A DNA stretch of 6,135 nt from JAVBNJ01 sp031551625 (GCA_031551625.1 JAVBNJ010000151.1:1-6135); one strand, 5' to 3'; numbered from the stretch's first letter, positions 1 through 5,613 are shown. Notes: a model not told the origin generated them from the letters alone. A program made the numbers and translations.

Positions 1-79
1 GTTTCACCGATACGCACGAAGCAGCATAGCTTGCCTGCGCGAACAGTACGGCGAATAATAAACAGTAGATTTTTTGCAT
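1..79 (-). CDS. N-terminus of an exported protein, partial
   Basis: Reading leftward from an ATG at 79-77, 26 codons stay open to the window edge and give MQKIYCLLFAVLFAQASYAA followed by SCVSVK. This is a signal peptide: a short Lys-containing N-region, a hydrophobic core of about 11 residues, and an SYA-A or YAA-S type cleavage site. The Cys at residue 21 comes right after AAS, so a lipoprotein is possible, but the -3 position is Ala and the lipobox is poor. The mature protein lies outside the window, so no function can be given. The upstream 50 bases are A/T-rich without a clear TAnnTTTG box. The palindrome and repeat copy A lie farther upstream and point in the same direction, so this gene could be read from within the repeat. 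Confidence 0.65.
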   Translation of the reverse strand, partial: MQKIYCLLFAVLFAQASYAASCVSVK

Positions 80-130
80 ATCAATTAATTTTTTAGTTGT
101 TGTTTTATTTTAGTGTCTGCGTTAGGGGGT

Positions 131-262
131 GAGATGTCTCCACTTCACTCGCTACTGCTCGTTCCGGTCGACATGACGGCTCTTTTCTTTCCATCAAGTC
201 AACCGTCATGTCGACCGGAGGGTTTGGCGGCATTTGTGCCAAACGCGCAGTGGAGACATCTC
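131..262. repeat. Dispersed palindromic repeat, nested inverted arms
   Basis: Two nested inverted repeats are visible. The outer arms are GAGATGTCTCCACT (131-144) and its reverse complement at 249-262. The inner arms are a 17-base TCCGGTCGACATGACGG (163-179) and its reverse complement at 203-219. The right half contains an extra small hairpin, GTTTGGC/GCCAAAC, near 222-244. The unit type, roughly a CGTCATGTCGAC block plus a GGAGACATCTC block joined by a spacer, resembles the dispersed intergenic repeats of the TGTCATTTCGAC or GTCATTGCGAG kind common in bacterial genomes; that comparison is from memory. The right half (from 204) is also the outer end of the large inverted repeat shared with 5839-6135. 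Confidence 0.75.
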
Positions 263-323
263 CTGCGGAACGTACTCATTTATTAATTGCATAGTTGTTT
301 AACTAATTTTTTAGTTTTATTTA

Positions 324-418
324 CGTAGCAGTGGGGTTGTTTTAAAATCCGCGTAAATCCGTCTAATCGGCGTCATCCGCGTTCTATCAACAAACAAACA
401 CTACAACCCCTTGCTACG
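324..418. repeat. Long-armed stem enclosing ATCCGCGT-type tandem units
   Basis: The arms are CGTAGCAGTGGGGTTGT (324-340) and ACAACCCCTTGCTACG (403-418). They pair over 16 positions with one bulged T and one G-T wobble. The enclosed bases 346-382 are four degenerate units of about 9 bases: AATCCGCGT, AAATCCGTCT, AATCGGCGT and CATCCGCGT. Short repeats of this AATCCGTGT/ATCCGCGT kind are common in intergenic DNA of this phylum as I remember it. The same stem and array occur inverted at 5921-6015. Confidence 0.7.
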
Positions 419-439
419 ATTTATTTTTCGTGGCCTTTT

Positions 440-493
440 ACGTTTCAATTTACCCCGCTATTCAATGATTGGATTGGATAAAATACGAAACGT
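440..493. repeat. ACGTTTC/GAAACGT stem-loop of copy A
   Basis: ACGTTTC at 440-446 pairs perfectly with GAAACGT at 487-493. Inside this, the sequence around 450-454 can pair partly with GGATAAAAT near 475-483. The enclosed loop carries ATTCAATGATT. The equivalent stem in copy B is 5846-5900. Confidence 0.55.
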
Positions 494-507
494 GAACTTT
501 ATTTATT

Positions 508-612
508 TTTCTGAGGTTCTCGAATACCTATCACGAGATAAACAAAGCCCACGCTTTCATTGTGGAACACTGCTATATTCTTCGTGATGTGAAATTTTCG
601 AGATTTCAGAAA
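508..612 (-). ncRNA. Variable-stem hairpin of copy A, candidate structured RNA
   Basis: Bases 508-537 pair with 581-612. There is a 7-bp outer helix (508-514/606-612), a small asymmetric loop that reads AA opposite ACC on the minus strand, a 7-bp helix (518-524/597-603), an internal loop, and an inner helix (530-536/582-588). The apex contains AAAGC-CCAC-GCTTT (544-557), itself a 5-bp mini-hairpin. Copy B has the same architecture at 5723-5832 with different but still pairing stem bases. The minus strand is chosen because the promoter-like site at 650-681 reads that way and because the G-C to G-U change in copy B pairs only in that orientation. Calling it RNA is inference; a DNA cruciform is the alternative. 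Confidence 0.4.
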
Positions 613-649
613 AGAATAAATGCCGATTGTAAAAGAACGTAGAGTAGTG

Positions 650-681
650 CAAAGAAAGGAAAATATTTTTTCCTGTGCAAA
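650..681 (-). promoter_or_regulatory. Promoter-like TTTG-N20-TTTCTTTG, outward from copy A
   Basis: On the minus strand, TTTG (681-678) is followed after exactly 20 bases by TTTCTTTG (657-650). The spacing fits the Bacteroidota -33/-7 arrangement. The -7 box differs from TAnnTTTG at its second base. Copy B has the same pair of boxes with the same 20-base spacing (5614-5645), although much of the surrounding sequence differs, which suggests the site is maintained. Transcription would start near 645 and run left through the hairpin. Confidence 0.4.
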
Positions 682-743
682 TTTTAGTTATAATTTTTTA
701 TTTTTTCGTGGTAATCCGCATAAATCTAAATGAAATAAATCAC

Positions 744-751
744 TACCTTTG
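744..751 (+). promoter_or_regulatory. TACCTTTG -7 box for the EamA transporter gene
   Basis: TACCTTTG is a full match to the Bacteroidota TAnnTTTG box. No clear TTTG -33 element is seen about 20 bases upstream. A transcript would begin near 755-758, about 12-15 bases before the ATG at 770, which rules out the in-frame TTG at 749 as the translation start. Confidence 0.6.
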
Positions 752-769
752 TGCGCCAAATTTAGTATA

Positions 770-1705
770 ATGAACAAACAACAACTACACGGAAATACAT
801 TTGTACTTGCTTCAACCGTTTTGTTTGCATTGAATATCCCGATTGTAAAAACCGTTACGCCGGAGTGGATTGCGCCCGAAGGGCTCACGATGCTCCGCTT
901 TCTGTTTGCGGCCGCGGCGTTCTGGATTACATCGCTTTTCACAGTACGCGAGAAAGTGCCGCCGCGCGATTTGCTGATGCTGTTTGTTGGTAGCTTACTC
1001 GGCATTTCTATTAATCAATTACTGTTCATTGTCGGGTTAGCCAAAACATCGCCTATCGATGCATCTATTATACTCACATTATCGCCGGTGGTGGTGATGT
1101 TGATTGCAGCAGTGGTATTGAAAGAGCCGATTACCTTCAAAAAAGTAGGTGGCGTATTGGTGGGTGCATCGGGTGCGCTGCTCATTGTGCTGTCGGCTGC
1201 CAGCCATGGAGGCGACAAGGCGAGTCACTTCGGCGGCAACCTCCTGGTGTTTACCAGCGTGGTGGTCTATGCCGGCTACTTAGTGCTGATAAAACCATTC
1301 ACGCAGCGTTACAGCACCATTACCCTGATGAAATGGATGTTTCTTTTTGCCATACTCACGATGATGCCGTTCTATCATTCGTCTATCCATGTGGCCAAGT
1401 ATGCCACGTTCGATGTGTATTTGCGGATATTTTATGTGATTTGTGGCGCTACATTTATTGCTTACCTCCTGGTGCCGTTGGCGTTGAAGCGTTTGCGACC
1501 TACTACGGTGAGCATGTATAACTATGCACAGCCGCTTATTGCCTCGTTTGTAGCGATTCTTCTCGGGCAGGATCAGTTGACGTGGGAGAAGCCCGTGTCG
1601 GCTGTATTGGTTTTCGTGGGCGTGTATCTTGTAATCAAGAGTAAATCGCGTGCGCAAGTGGTAGCTGAGCAGGAAAAGAAAGCAAAAGAAGAAGGACAGT
1701 TATAA
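770..1705 (+). CDS. EamA/DMT-superfamily inner-membrane transporter
   Basis: The 311-residue product is hydrophobic, with about ten predicted membrane segments in two EamA-type halves (about residues 8-142 and 155-290). The first half ends in the family pattern SPVVVMLIAAVVLKEPITF (105-123) followed by a Gly-rich helix, GGVLVGASGALLIV (127-140). The second half repeats it as YNYAQPLIASFVAILLGQDQ (250-269) and AVLVFVGVYLVIK (278-290). The C-terminal tail (about 291-311) is charged, rich in Lys and Glu, and probably cytoplasmic. The length is normal for the family. These proteins are usually exporters of metabolites or amino acids, but the substrate cannot be read from sequence. The ATG at 770 is chosen because a TTG start at 749 would overlap the promoter box. 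The gene appears monocistronic and converges on the toxin gene, 30 bases away. Confidence 0.9.
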   Translation: MNKQQLHGNTFVLASTVLFALNIPIVKTVTPEWIAPEGLTMLRFLFAAAAFWITSLFTVREKVPPRDLLMLFVGSLLGISINQLLFIVGLAKTSPIDASIILTLSPVVVMLIAAVVLKEPITFKKVGGVLVGASGALLIVLSAASHGGDKASHFGGNLLVFTSVVVYAGYLVLIKPFTQRYSTITLMKWMFLFAILTMMPFYHSSIHVAKYATFDVYLRIFYVICGATFIAYLLVPLALKRLRPTTVSMYNYAQPLIASFVAILLGQDQLTWEKPVSAVLVFVGVYLVIKSKSRAQVVAEQEKKAKEEGQL

Positions 1706-1734
1706 TCATAGATGGAACGCGGAATACAGGTAAG

Positions 1735-1770
1735 TTTATATTCCAAACAATTTTATTTTCGGAATATAAA
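1735..1770. other. Hairpin between convergent genes
   Basis: TTTATATTCC (1735-1744) and GGAATATAAA (1761-1770) are perfect 10-bp arms around a 16-base loop, straddling the toxin stop codon. An alternative shorter pairing, GGAATA (1721-1726) with TATTCC (1739-1744), competes with it. Neither has a T tract on the downstream side, so this is not a canonical intrinsic terminator. It could still slow or end transcription from either convergent gene. Confidence 0.35.
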
Positions 1771-2110
1771 CGAAATCTTTCAGATTGAAAGTGTACAATT
1801 CAACGTTGTGGTAGGTCGCCGTAGCAGCAATAAGAGCATCGGGCAACGAAAGTTTATGTGAGAGGCTGTATTTTGCTACAAGCTCCACTGCCATCGTAGA
1901 TATTTCCGATAAAATAGGCAACACTATCAATTTATCTAAATCCTTACGAATAGTTTGGAGTTCGGTTTTATTACGCGCACCAAAAAGTAATTCGGCACAG
2001 GTTACATCCGACACTGCTATATTCTCTTGCCCAATATGTTTAACAGATTTTACAATAGTTGTATTGCCTTTGTAAATTTCAATAAGGATATTTGTGTCAC
2101 AAAGTATCAT
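1736..2110 (-). CDS. vapC: PIN-domain toxin ribonuclease, VapC family
   Basis: The 124-residue product covers a complete PIN domain, the metal-dependent RNase fold of VapC toxins. The acidic residues expected at the active site are present: Asp5 in MILCDTNILIE, Glu40 in CAELLFG, Asp91 in LPDALIAATA, and Asp112 in the TFNLKDF motif with Asn109. The length is typical. VapC toxins cut RNA, often tRNA, and are held inactive by a partner encoded just upstream. Here the upstream small gene ends 3 bases before this ATG, which is the standard antitoxin-toxin order with tight translational linkage. Nothing suggests inactivation, since all four acidic positions are intact. The RNA target cannot be inferred. 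The family call is secure; its activity and its pairing with the upstream gene are inferred from gene order. Confidence 0.9.
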   Translation of the reverse strand: MILCDTNILIEIYKGNTTIVKSVKHIGQENIAVSDVTCAELLFGARNKTELQTIRKDLDKLIVLPILSEISTMAVELVAKYSLSHKLSLPDALIAATATYHNVELYTFNLKDFVYIPKIKLFGI

Positions 2111-2113
2111 ATA

Positions 2114-2335
2114 CTATGCTTTGTTCACTTTCCATGCTAGTTTACGAAGATCGGCAGCATCTACGGCATAATCGCTCCACATGCCAGCGGCAAGCGAGAA
2201 TGTCTCATGTTTTTTTTTAGGTAAAGTAATTGAAAATTGTTTTACTTCCACATCAATATCCCATGATTTCAAGAAGTAAAACAAGGCATTGATTTTACTT
2301 TGCTCAATATTATTTTTTAACGTAAACTGTATCAT
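2114..2335 (-). CDS. Small VapB-like antitoxin, partner of the PIN toxin
   Basis: A 73-residue protein begins MIQFTLKNNIEQSKINALFY and ends GMWSDYAVDAADLRKLAWK plus VNKA. The C-terminal part, a Trp-containing turn followed by an acidic then basic amphipathic helix, is the kind of tail with which antitoxins wrap a PIN toxin. I do not recognise a standard DNA-binding fold in the N-terminal half, which is short, with a helix-like stretch and then VEVKQFSITLPKKK. An upstream-extended reading frame of 199 codons exists, but its extra part lies antisense to doxX and crosses the promoter. The ATG at 2335 is therefore chosen: it lies 5 bases after a TACCTTTG box. The role as antitoxin rests mainly on position, size and tail. 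Confidence 0.75.
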   Translation of the reverse strand: MIQFTLKNNIEQSKINALFYFLKSWDIDVEVKQFSITLPKKKHETFSLAAGMWSDYAVDAADLRKLAWKVNKA

Positions 2336-2340
2336 AAATG

Positions 2341-2372
2341 CAAAGGTACAATTTTTTGTAAGACTACAAAAA
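2341..2372 (-). promoter_or_regulatory. Promoter of the toxin-antitoxin pair
   Basis: On the minus strand, TTTTTG (2372-2367) is followed after 18 bases by TACCTTTG (2348-2341), a good match to the -33 and -7 boxes of this phylum. The -7 box ends only 5 bases before the antitoxin ATG (2335), so the transcript should have almost no leader. Confidence 0.65.
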
Positions 2373-2404
2373 TTGGTGTTCTCGCTTTTCTCAAATCTTT
2401 TTTG

Positions 2405-2412
2405 TATTTTTG
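2405..2412 (+). promoter_or_regulatory. TATTTTTG -7 box upstream of doxX
   Basis: TATTTTTG matches TAnnTTTG and lies 35 bases before the doxX ATG. No good -33 TTTG is seen at the right distance. With the toxin-antitoxin promoter it forms a divergent pair whose -7 boxes are about 56 bases apart, so an autoregulating antitoxin bound here could also affect this gene. Confidence 0.45.
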
Positions 2413-2447
2413 TAAAATTACTAAGTTCCACTAAAATTGAAAAAACT

Positions 2448-2855
2448 ATGTTACAAAATCTTTTGAAATCGGCTCCCTTGAGCATCGACTGGTTGGTGAT
2501 TGTCCGCATCGTGCTGGGCATCCTCATTATGAAACACGGCTTCGTGTTGTTCGATTCCGAAGCAATGAAAGGCTCTGCCGGATTTCTTGCTTCGCTGAAT
2601 ATTCCTGCGCCGCAATTGATGGCGTATGTATCGAAATCGGCTGAATTTTTCGGCGGATTGTGCCTTGTGCTCGGCTTGTTTACACACTTTGCAGGGGGTG
2701 TGTTGGTGTTCAATATGTTTATTGCTATTTGGACAGCCCATCAATTTAACATTTTCAAAGATGGCGAATTAGCATTCGTCTATCTCTTATTCTTTGCGGT
2801 ATTCGGGTTGTTGGGCGGCGGACGCTACAGCCTCGACCACTTGTTATTTAAGTAA
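2448..2855 (+). CDS. DoxX-family integral membrane protein
   Basis: The 135-residue protein has about four membrane segments (roughly residues 14-34, 58-78, 80-98 and 108-125) and DoxX family hallmarks: RIVLGILIMKHGF near the start, SKSAEFFGGLCLVLGLFTHF (62-81), and the C-terminal GGGRYSLDHLL (123-133). Length and topology are standard for the family. DoxX-like proteins are linked to quinone or thiol redox systems in some bacteria, but most members have no assigned reaction, so none is given. An earlier in-frame ATG at 2289 would add 53 residues antisense to the antitoxin gene and upstream of the promoter box, so ATG 2448 is preferred. The next gene begins 8 bases after the stop, suggesting co-transcription. 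Confidence 0.88.
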   Translation: MLQNLLKSAPLSIDWLVIVRIVLGILIMKHGFVLFDSEAMKGSAGFLASLNIPAPQLMAYVSKSAEFFGGLCLVLGLFTHFAGGVLVFNMFIAIWTAHQFNIFKDGELAFVYLLFFAVFGLLGGGRYSLDHLLFK

Positions 2856-2863
2856 TCTTTAAT

Positions 2864-3823
2864 ATGACTGAACTTTTTAAAAACACCGGAAACAAAGACA
2901 CCCGCTCGGGTTTTGGCGCAGGCCTGCTCGAAGCAACAAAGAAAAATTCGAACGTTATCGCCTTGTGCGCCGACTTGAAAGAGTCGGTAAAGATGGATGG
3001 ATTGGCAAAAGAATTTCCCGAACGTTTTATCCAATGCGGTATTGCCGAGGCCAATATGATTTGCACGGCAGCCGGATTAGCCGTGGGTGGAAAAATTCCG
3101 TTTGCAGGCACGTTTGCCGATTTTGCCTCCGGTCGTGTGTACGACCAAATCCGCCAATCGGTAGCCTATTCCGGAACGAATGTAAAAATTGCAGCTTCGC
3201 ACGCCGGTGTTACACTGGGAGAAGACGGCGCTACGCATCAGATACTCGAAGACATCGGGCTAATGAAAATGTTACCGCACATGACGGTTATCAATCCGTG
3301 CGACTATAATCAGACAAAAGCCGCTACACTGGCTGCTGCCGAGCATCGCGGCCCTGTATACTTACGTTTTGGCCGTCCGCCGGTGCCGAATTTTACACCC
3401 GAAAACCAGAAATTTGAAATCGGTAAGGCAATTACATTGGTGGAAGGAAAGGATGTTACAATTTTTGCCACGGGGCACTTGGTATGGGAAGCCGTATTGG
3501 CTACACAGCAATTGCTGGCTGAAGGCATCTCGGTCGAATTGATAAATATCCATACGATTAAACCTTTGGACAAAACTGCCGTCTTAGAATCGGCTGCCAA
3601 GACAAAAGCGGTGGTTACCGCCGAGGAGCACATGATGCATGGTGGATTGGGCGACAGTATTGCGCAATTACTGTGTAGAGAATTACCGACACCTATGGAA
3701 TATGTAGCTGTTGACGATAAATTCGGACAAAGCGGAAAGGTGACCGAAATGTTAGGTGCTTACGGATTAGACAGTGTGCACATTGTAAAAGCGGTAAAAA
3801 AAGTAATAGCCAAAAAACTATAG
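2864..3823 (+). CDS. Transketolase, C-terminal subunit of the split type
   Basis: The 319 residues correspond to the pyrimidine-binding plus C-terminal domains of transketolase. GIAEANM (59-65) contains Glu62, the residue expected to activate the thiamine diphosphate cofactor. The segment SHAGVTLGEDGATHQ (112-126) carries the conserved GEDG-x-THQ substrate-site motif. A C-terminal domain follows, with GKDVTIFATGHLVWEA (195-210) and AEEHMMHGGLGDSIAQLL (253-270). The pyrophosphate-binding N-terminal domain, with its GDG motif, is absent. In organisms with split transketolase an N-terminal subunit of about 270-290 residues is normally encoded next door; here doxX occupies that place. With a partner it would transfer two-carbon units in the pentose phosphate pathway. 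The length matches a full C-terminal subunit, so this is not a broken gene. A different two-subunit thiamine enzyme is less likely. Confidence 0.9.
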   Translation: MTELFKNTGNKDTRSGFGAGLLEATKKNSNVIALCADLKESVKMDGLAKEFPERFIQCGIAEANMICTAAGLAVGGKIPFAGTFADFASGRVYDQIRQSVAYSGTNVKIAASHAGVTLGEDGATHQILEDIGLMKMLPHMTVINPCDYNQTKAATLAAAEHRGPVYLRFGRPPVPNFTPENQKFEIGKAITLVEGKDVTIFATGHLVWEAVLATQQLLAEGISVELINIHTIKPLDKTAVLESAAKTKAVVTAEEHMMHGGLGDSIAQLLCRELPTPMEYVAVDDKFGQSGKVTEMLGAYGLDSVHIVKAVKKVIAKKL

Positions 3824-3836
3824 AAAACCTGCGACA

Positions 3837-4373
3837 GTGACGGATAAAGAATTAGTACAACTATTCTTGGAAGGCGATAATCCGAATTACGCTTTCAATC
3901 TCATTGTACAAAAGTACAAGGAGCGGTTGTATTGGCATATCCGGAAGTTAGTAATTTCGCATGACGATGCCGATGATGTGTTGCAAAGCACATTTATTAA
4001 AGCATGGACGGCACTGCCCGATTTCCGCGGCGAGTCGCAGTTGTTTACGTGGCTCTATCGCATTGCCACCAACGAATCGCTCACGTTCCTGAAGAAAAAA
4101 CGTACGCGCTTTTTCTTGCCGTTGGTCGATGTGGAAAGGCAATTGAGCAGTACTATTGAAGGTGACCCGTACTTTAACGGCGACGAAGTGCAAAAACGGT
4201 TGCAGAAAGCGATACTGAAATTACCCGAAAAACAACGTGTGGTGTTCAACATGCGCTACTTCGACGAGATGAAGTATGAAGACATGTCGGAAGTATTGGG
4301 GACATCGGTTGGCGCGCTTAAAGCCTCGTATCACCACGCAGTGCAGAAAATTGAAAAGATGATGGAACAGTGA
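3837..4373 (+). CDS. ECF-type RNA polymerase sigma factor
   Basis: The 178-residue protein has sigma-70 region 2 at about 20-88, including DADDVLQSTFIKAW (44-57) for core binding and a FRGESQLFTWLYRIATNE stretch (63-80) for -10 melting. Region 4 is at about 120-175, with LPEKQRVVFNMRYF (129-142) and a helix-turn-helix spanning about 145-170. Regions 1 and 3 are missing, as in ECF factors. It starts with GTG 13 bases after the transketolase stop; no in-frame ATG exists before residue 139. The next two genes encode a membrane protein and an exported Spy-like protein, the usual setting of an envelope-responsive sigma factor, whose release would redirect RNA polymerase to stress genes. The target regulon is not visible here. 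Confidence 0.93.
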   Translation: MTDKELVQLFLEGDNPNYAFNLIVQKYKERLYWHIRKLVISHDDADDVLQSTFIKAWTALPDFRGESQLFTWLYRIATNESLTFLKKKRTRFFLPLVDVERQLSSTIEGDPYFNGDEVQKRLQKAILKLPEKQRVVFNMRYFDEMKYEDMSEVLGTSVGALKASYHHAVQKIEKMMEQ

Positions 4374-4431
4374 TTAAACTTTCCATGACAAAAAGAGTCG
4401 AAAGTAATAGATTATGGGTGCTGAGTTTACA

Positions 4432-4998
4432 ATGAATGACGGATTGAAACAAAATCCATTTGTGATTCCGGAGGGTTATTTAGCCGCTTTTGTGGTTCGC
4501 AAAAAATTCACTTTGACAAGTGAGTTAAGGCAGTTGCCTTACACAATACCCGAACAGTATTTTGAAACATTTGAAGTCTGCAAACCGTTTGTTCTCGGCG
4601 CCGGACAAAAAGTAGTCCCTTATACCGTTCCCGGAAATTATTTTGACACACTGCAAGTACATATTGCTGAACGCACCGTTTTGTCTGCCGCACATCCGAA
4701 AGTGGTATACTGGCGCCACTTGCGTACCCAAGTGGCTGTAGCGGCAAGTGTTGTTATTATGCTGTTCACAGGGTACGGCATTTTCTCTTATATGAGCAAA
4801 TCGCAAGTCGTTACTGTGGCAGAAGACCCGATGATAGAAATTGTATCGACCTACTTACCGACCATCGACGAACACACCTTGGTTCAAACAGTTCTAAGCA
4901 AAGAAAAGACAACTCCCACGACATTGAATAATGATGCTATTATCCATTACCTATCCAATACCAGTTTAAGTTTAAACGATATAGCAGCTCTTTATTAA
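4432..4998 (+). CDS. Single-span membrane protein, probable anti-sigma factor
   Basis: The protein has 188 residues. Three related N-terminal motifs stand out: NPFVIPEGYLAAF (8-20), LPYTIPEQYFETF (35-47) and VPYTVPGNYFDTL (62-74), all of the form P[FY]x[IV]P-x2-Y[FL]. One hydrophobic segment at about 100-120, preceded by basic WRHLR, would put the repeats in the cytoplasm and the C-terminal 65 residues in the periplasm. I do not recognise a named anti-sigma domain. The role is inferred from its place between an ECF sigma gene and a periplasmic Spy-like gene. ATG 4432 is chosen because it starts right before the first repeat and overlaps the stop of a mini-ORF as ATGA; ATG 4414 in the same frame would add MGAEFT and cannot be excluded. 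The C-terminus, IIHYLSNTSLSLNDIAALY, is a possible partner-binding tail. Confidence 0.75.
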   Translation: MNDGLKQNPFVIPEGYLAAFVVRKKFTLTSELRQLPYTIPEQYFETFEVCKPFVLGAGQKVVPYTVPGNYFDTLQVHIAERTVLSAAHPKVVYWRHLRTQVAVAASVVIMLFTGYGIFSYMSKSQVVTVAEDPMIEIVSTYLPTIDEHTLVQTVLSKEKTTPTTLNNDAIIHYLSNTSLSLNDIAALY

Positions 4999-5011
4999 TA
5001 CCAGGAATTTT

Positions 5012-5557
5012 ATGATACGGAAACAAGTTGCCCTTCTTTGTTTATGTTCTACATTAACGGCTGTACCTGCTTTAGCACAGGTGCTTCGTGTTGATACATC
5101 CCGCACTGTTATCCGCGATGGGGCCGGAAATATCATCGGCACTCATTTTTCCATGCAGATGGAAAGTTCCAACACTGTGGAGTCTCTCAAGGAACAAATA
5201 CGTAATGCAAAAATAGCTTGCTTTACCAACAATATTAAACTTACATCGGCCGAAGCCGAAAAATTCTGGCCACTCTACAACGAGTATTTCGAAAAACGTG
5301 AAAACCTGTTGCGCGAACGTAATGAGTTACTTTACAAACTTAATTCGGACTACGGGATTGAGAGCGCCAGCGAGAAGGAAATAAAAACAATGCTCGATCA
5401 GTTTGTAAAATCGGTGGAGCAGGAGAGCGCTATTCATGCCGAATATTATAAGAAATTCCTCATGATCCTGCCACCCAAAAAAGTAGCGCGCATGTACCAG
5501 GCCGAAGAACAATTCAAACGCAGTTTGTTGCGCGATATTAGCCGGCGAGGGCGATAA
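5012..5557 (+). CDS. Periplasmic Spy/CpxP-like protein
   Basis: The 181-residue precursor has a signal peptide, MIRKQVALLCLCSTLTAVPA then LA, with likely cleavage before Gln23. After a short extended region, residues 57-178 are strongly helical and charged. They include LTSAEAEKFWPLYNEYFEKR (77-96) and, near the end, LPPKKVARMYQAEEQFKRSL (153-172), both resembling the LTxxQ-type helices of Spy/CpxP proteins. Such proteins form cradle-shaped helical dimers that bind unfolded proteins or metals and feed back on stress signalling. Similar proteins sit next to ECF sigma genes in this phylum as I remember it. An AGGA five bases before ATG 5012 could serve as a ribosome binding site. The gap to the previous gene is 13 bases. 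The fold call is good; chaperone versus sensor role is open. Confidence 0.8.
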   Translation: MIRKQVALLCLCSTLTAVPALAQVLRVDTSRTVIRDGAGNIIGTHFSMQMESSNTVESLKEQIRNAKIACFTNNIKLTSAEAEKFWPLYNEYFEKRENLLRERNELLYKLNSDYGIESASEKEIKTMLDQFVKSVEQESAIHAEYYKKFLMILPPKKVARMYQAEEQFKRSLLRDISRRGR

Positions 5558-5613
5558 GTAATTCAAAATTCAAGGTTGTGGTAAGCGACCCGGAAAATTC
5601 AACTGAAAATTTA

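Larger units (their letters stand above)
204..689 (-). repeat. Large structured non-coding repeat, copy A
   Basis: This is one of two inverted copies. Bases 204-500 match the reverse complement of 5839-6135 with about 10 substitutions and two 1-base gaps in 297 bases (hand alignment, about 96%). Bases 501-689 match 5601-5838 much more weakly, but in the same order: hairpin, a GTTCTTTT tract, a promoter-like block and a TTTGCACA block. Taking the inner end as 5' (minus strand), the order is promoter-like site (681-650), variable hairpin (612-508), ACGTTTC stem (493-440), GGGGTTGT stem enclosing a short tandem array (418-324), AACTAA/TTAGTT hairpin near 300-315, and the palindrome. No protein ORF is conserved between the copies. 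It could be a structured RNA, a non-autonomous mobile repeat, or several dispersed repeats nested together. Confidence 0.7.

Noticed and set aside
131..262. CRISPR array or attachment site
   Set aside because: There are no regularly spaced direct repeats with unique spacers, and no integrase or Cas gene is present. The arms are inverted and nested.
466..588. ORF of 40 codons running through the hairpin of copy A from ATG 466
   Set aside because: The matching position in copy B reads ATG-ATT-TGA, so the frame is not conserved. The region is better explained by base pairing.
2289..2447. N-terminal extension of DoxX by 53 residues
   Set aside because: It overlaps the antitoxin gene antisense and lies upstream of the doxX promoter box. 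The family start is at 2448.
2336..2713. Upstream extension of the antitoxin frame to 199 codons
   Set aside because: The extension is antisense to doxX and crosses the TACCTTTG promoter box. The ATG at 2335 gives a normal antitoxin size.
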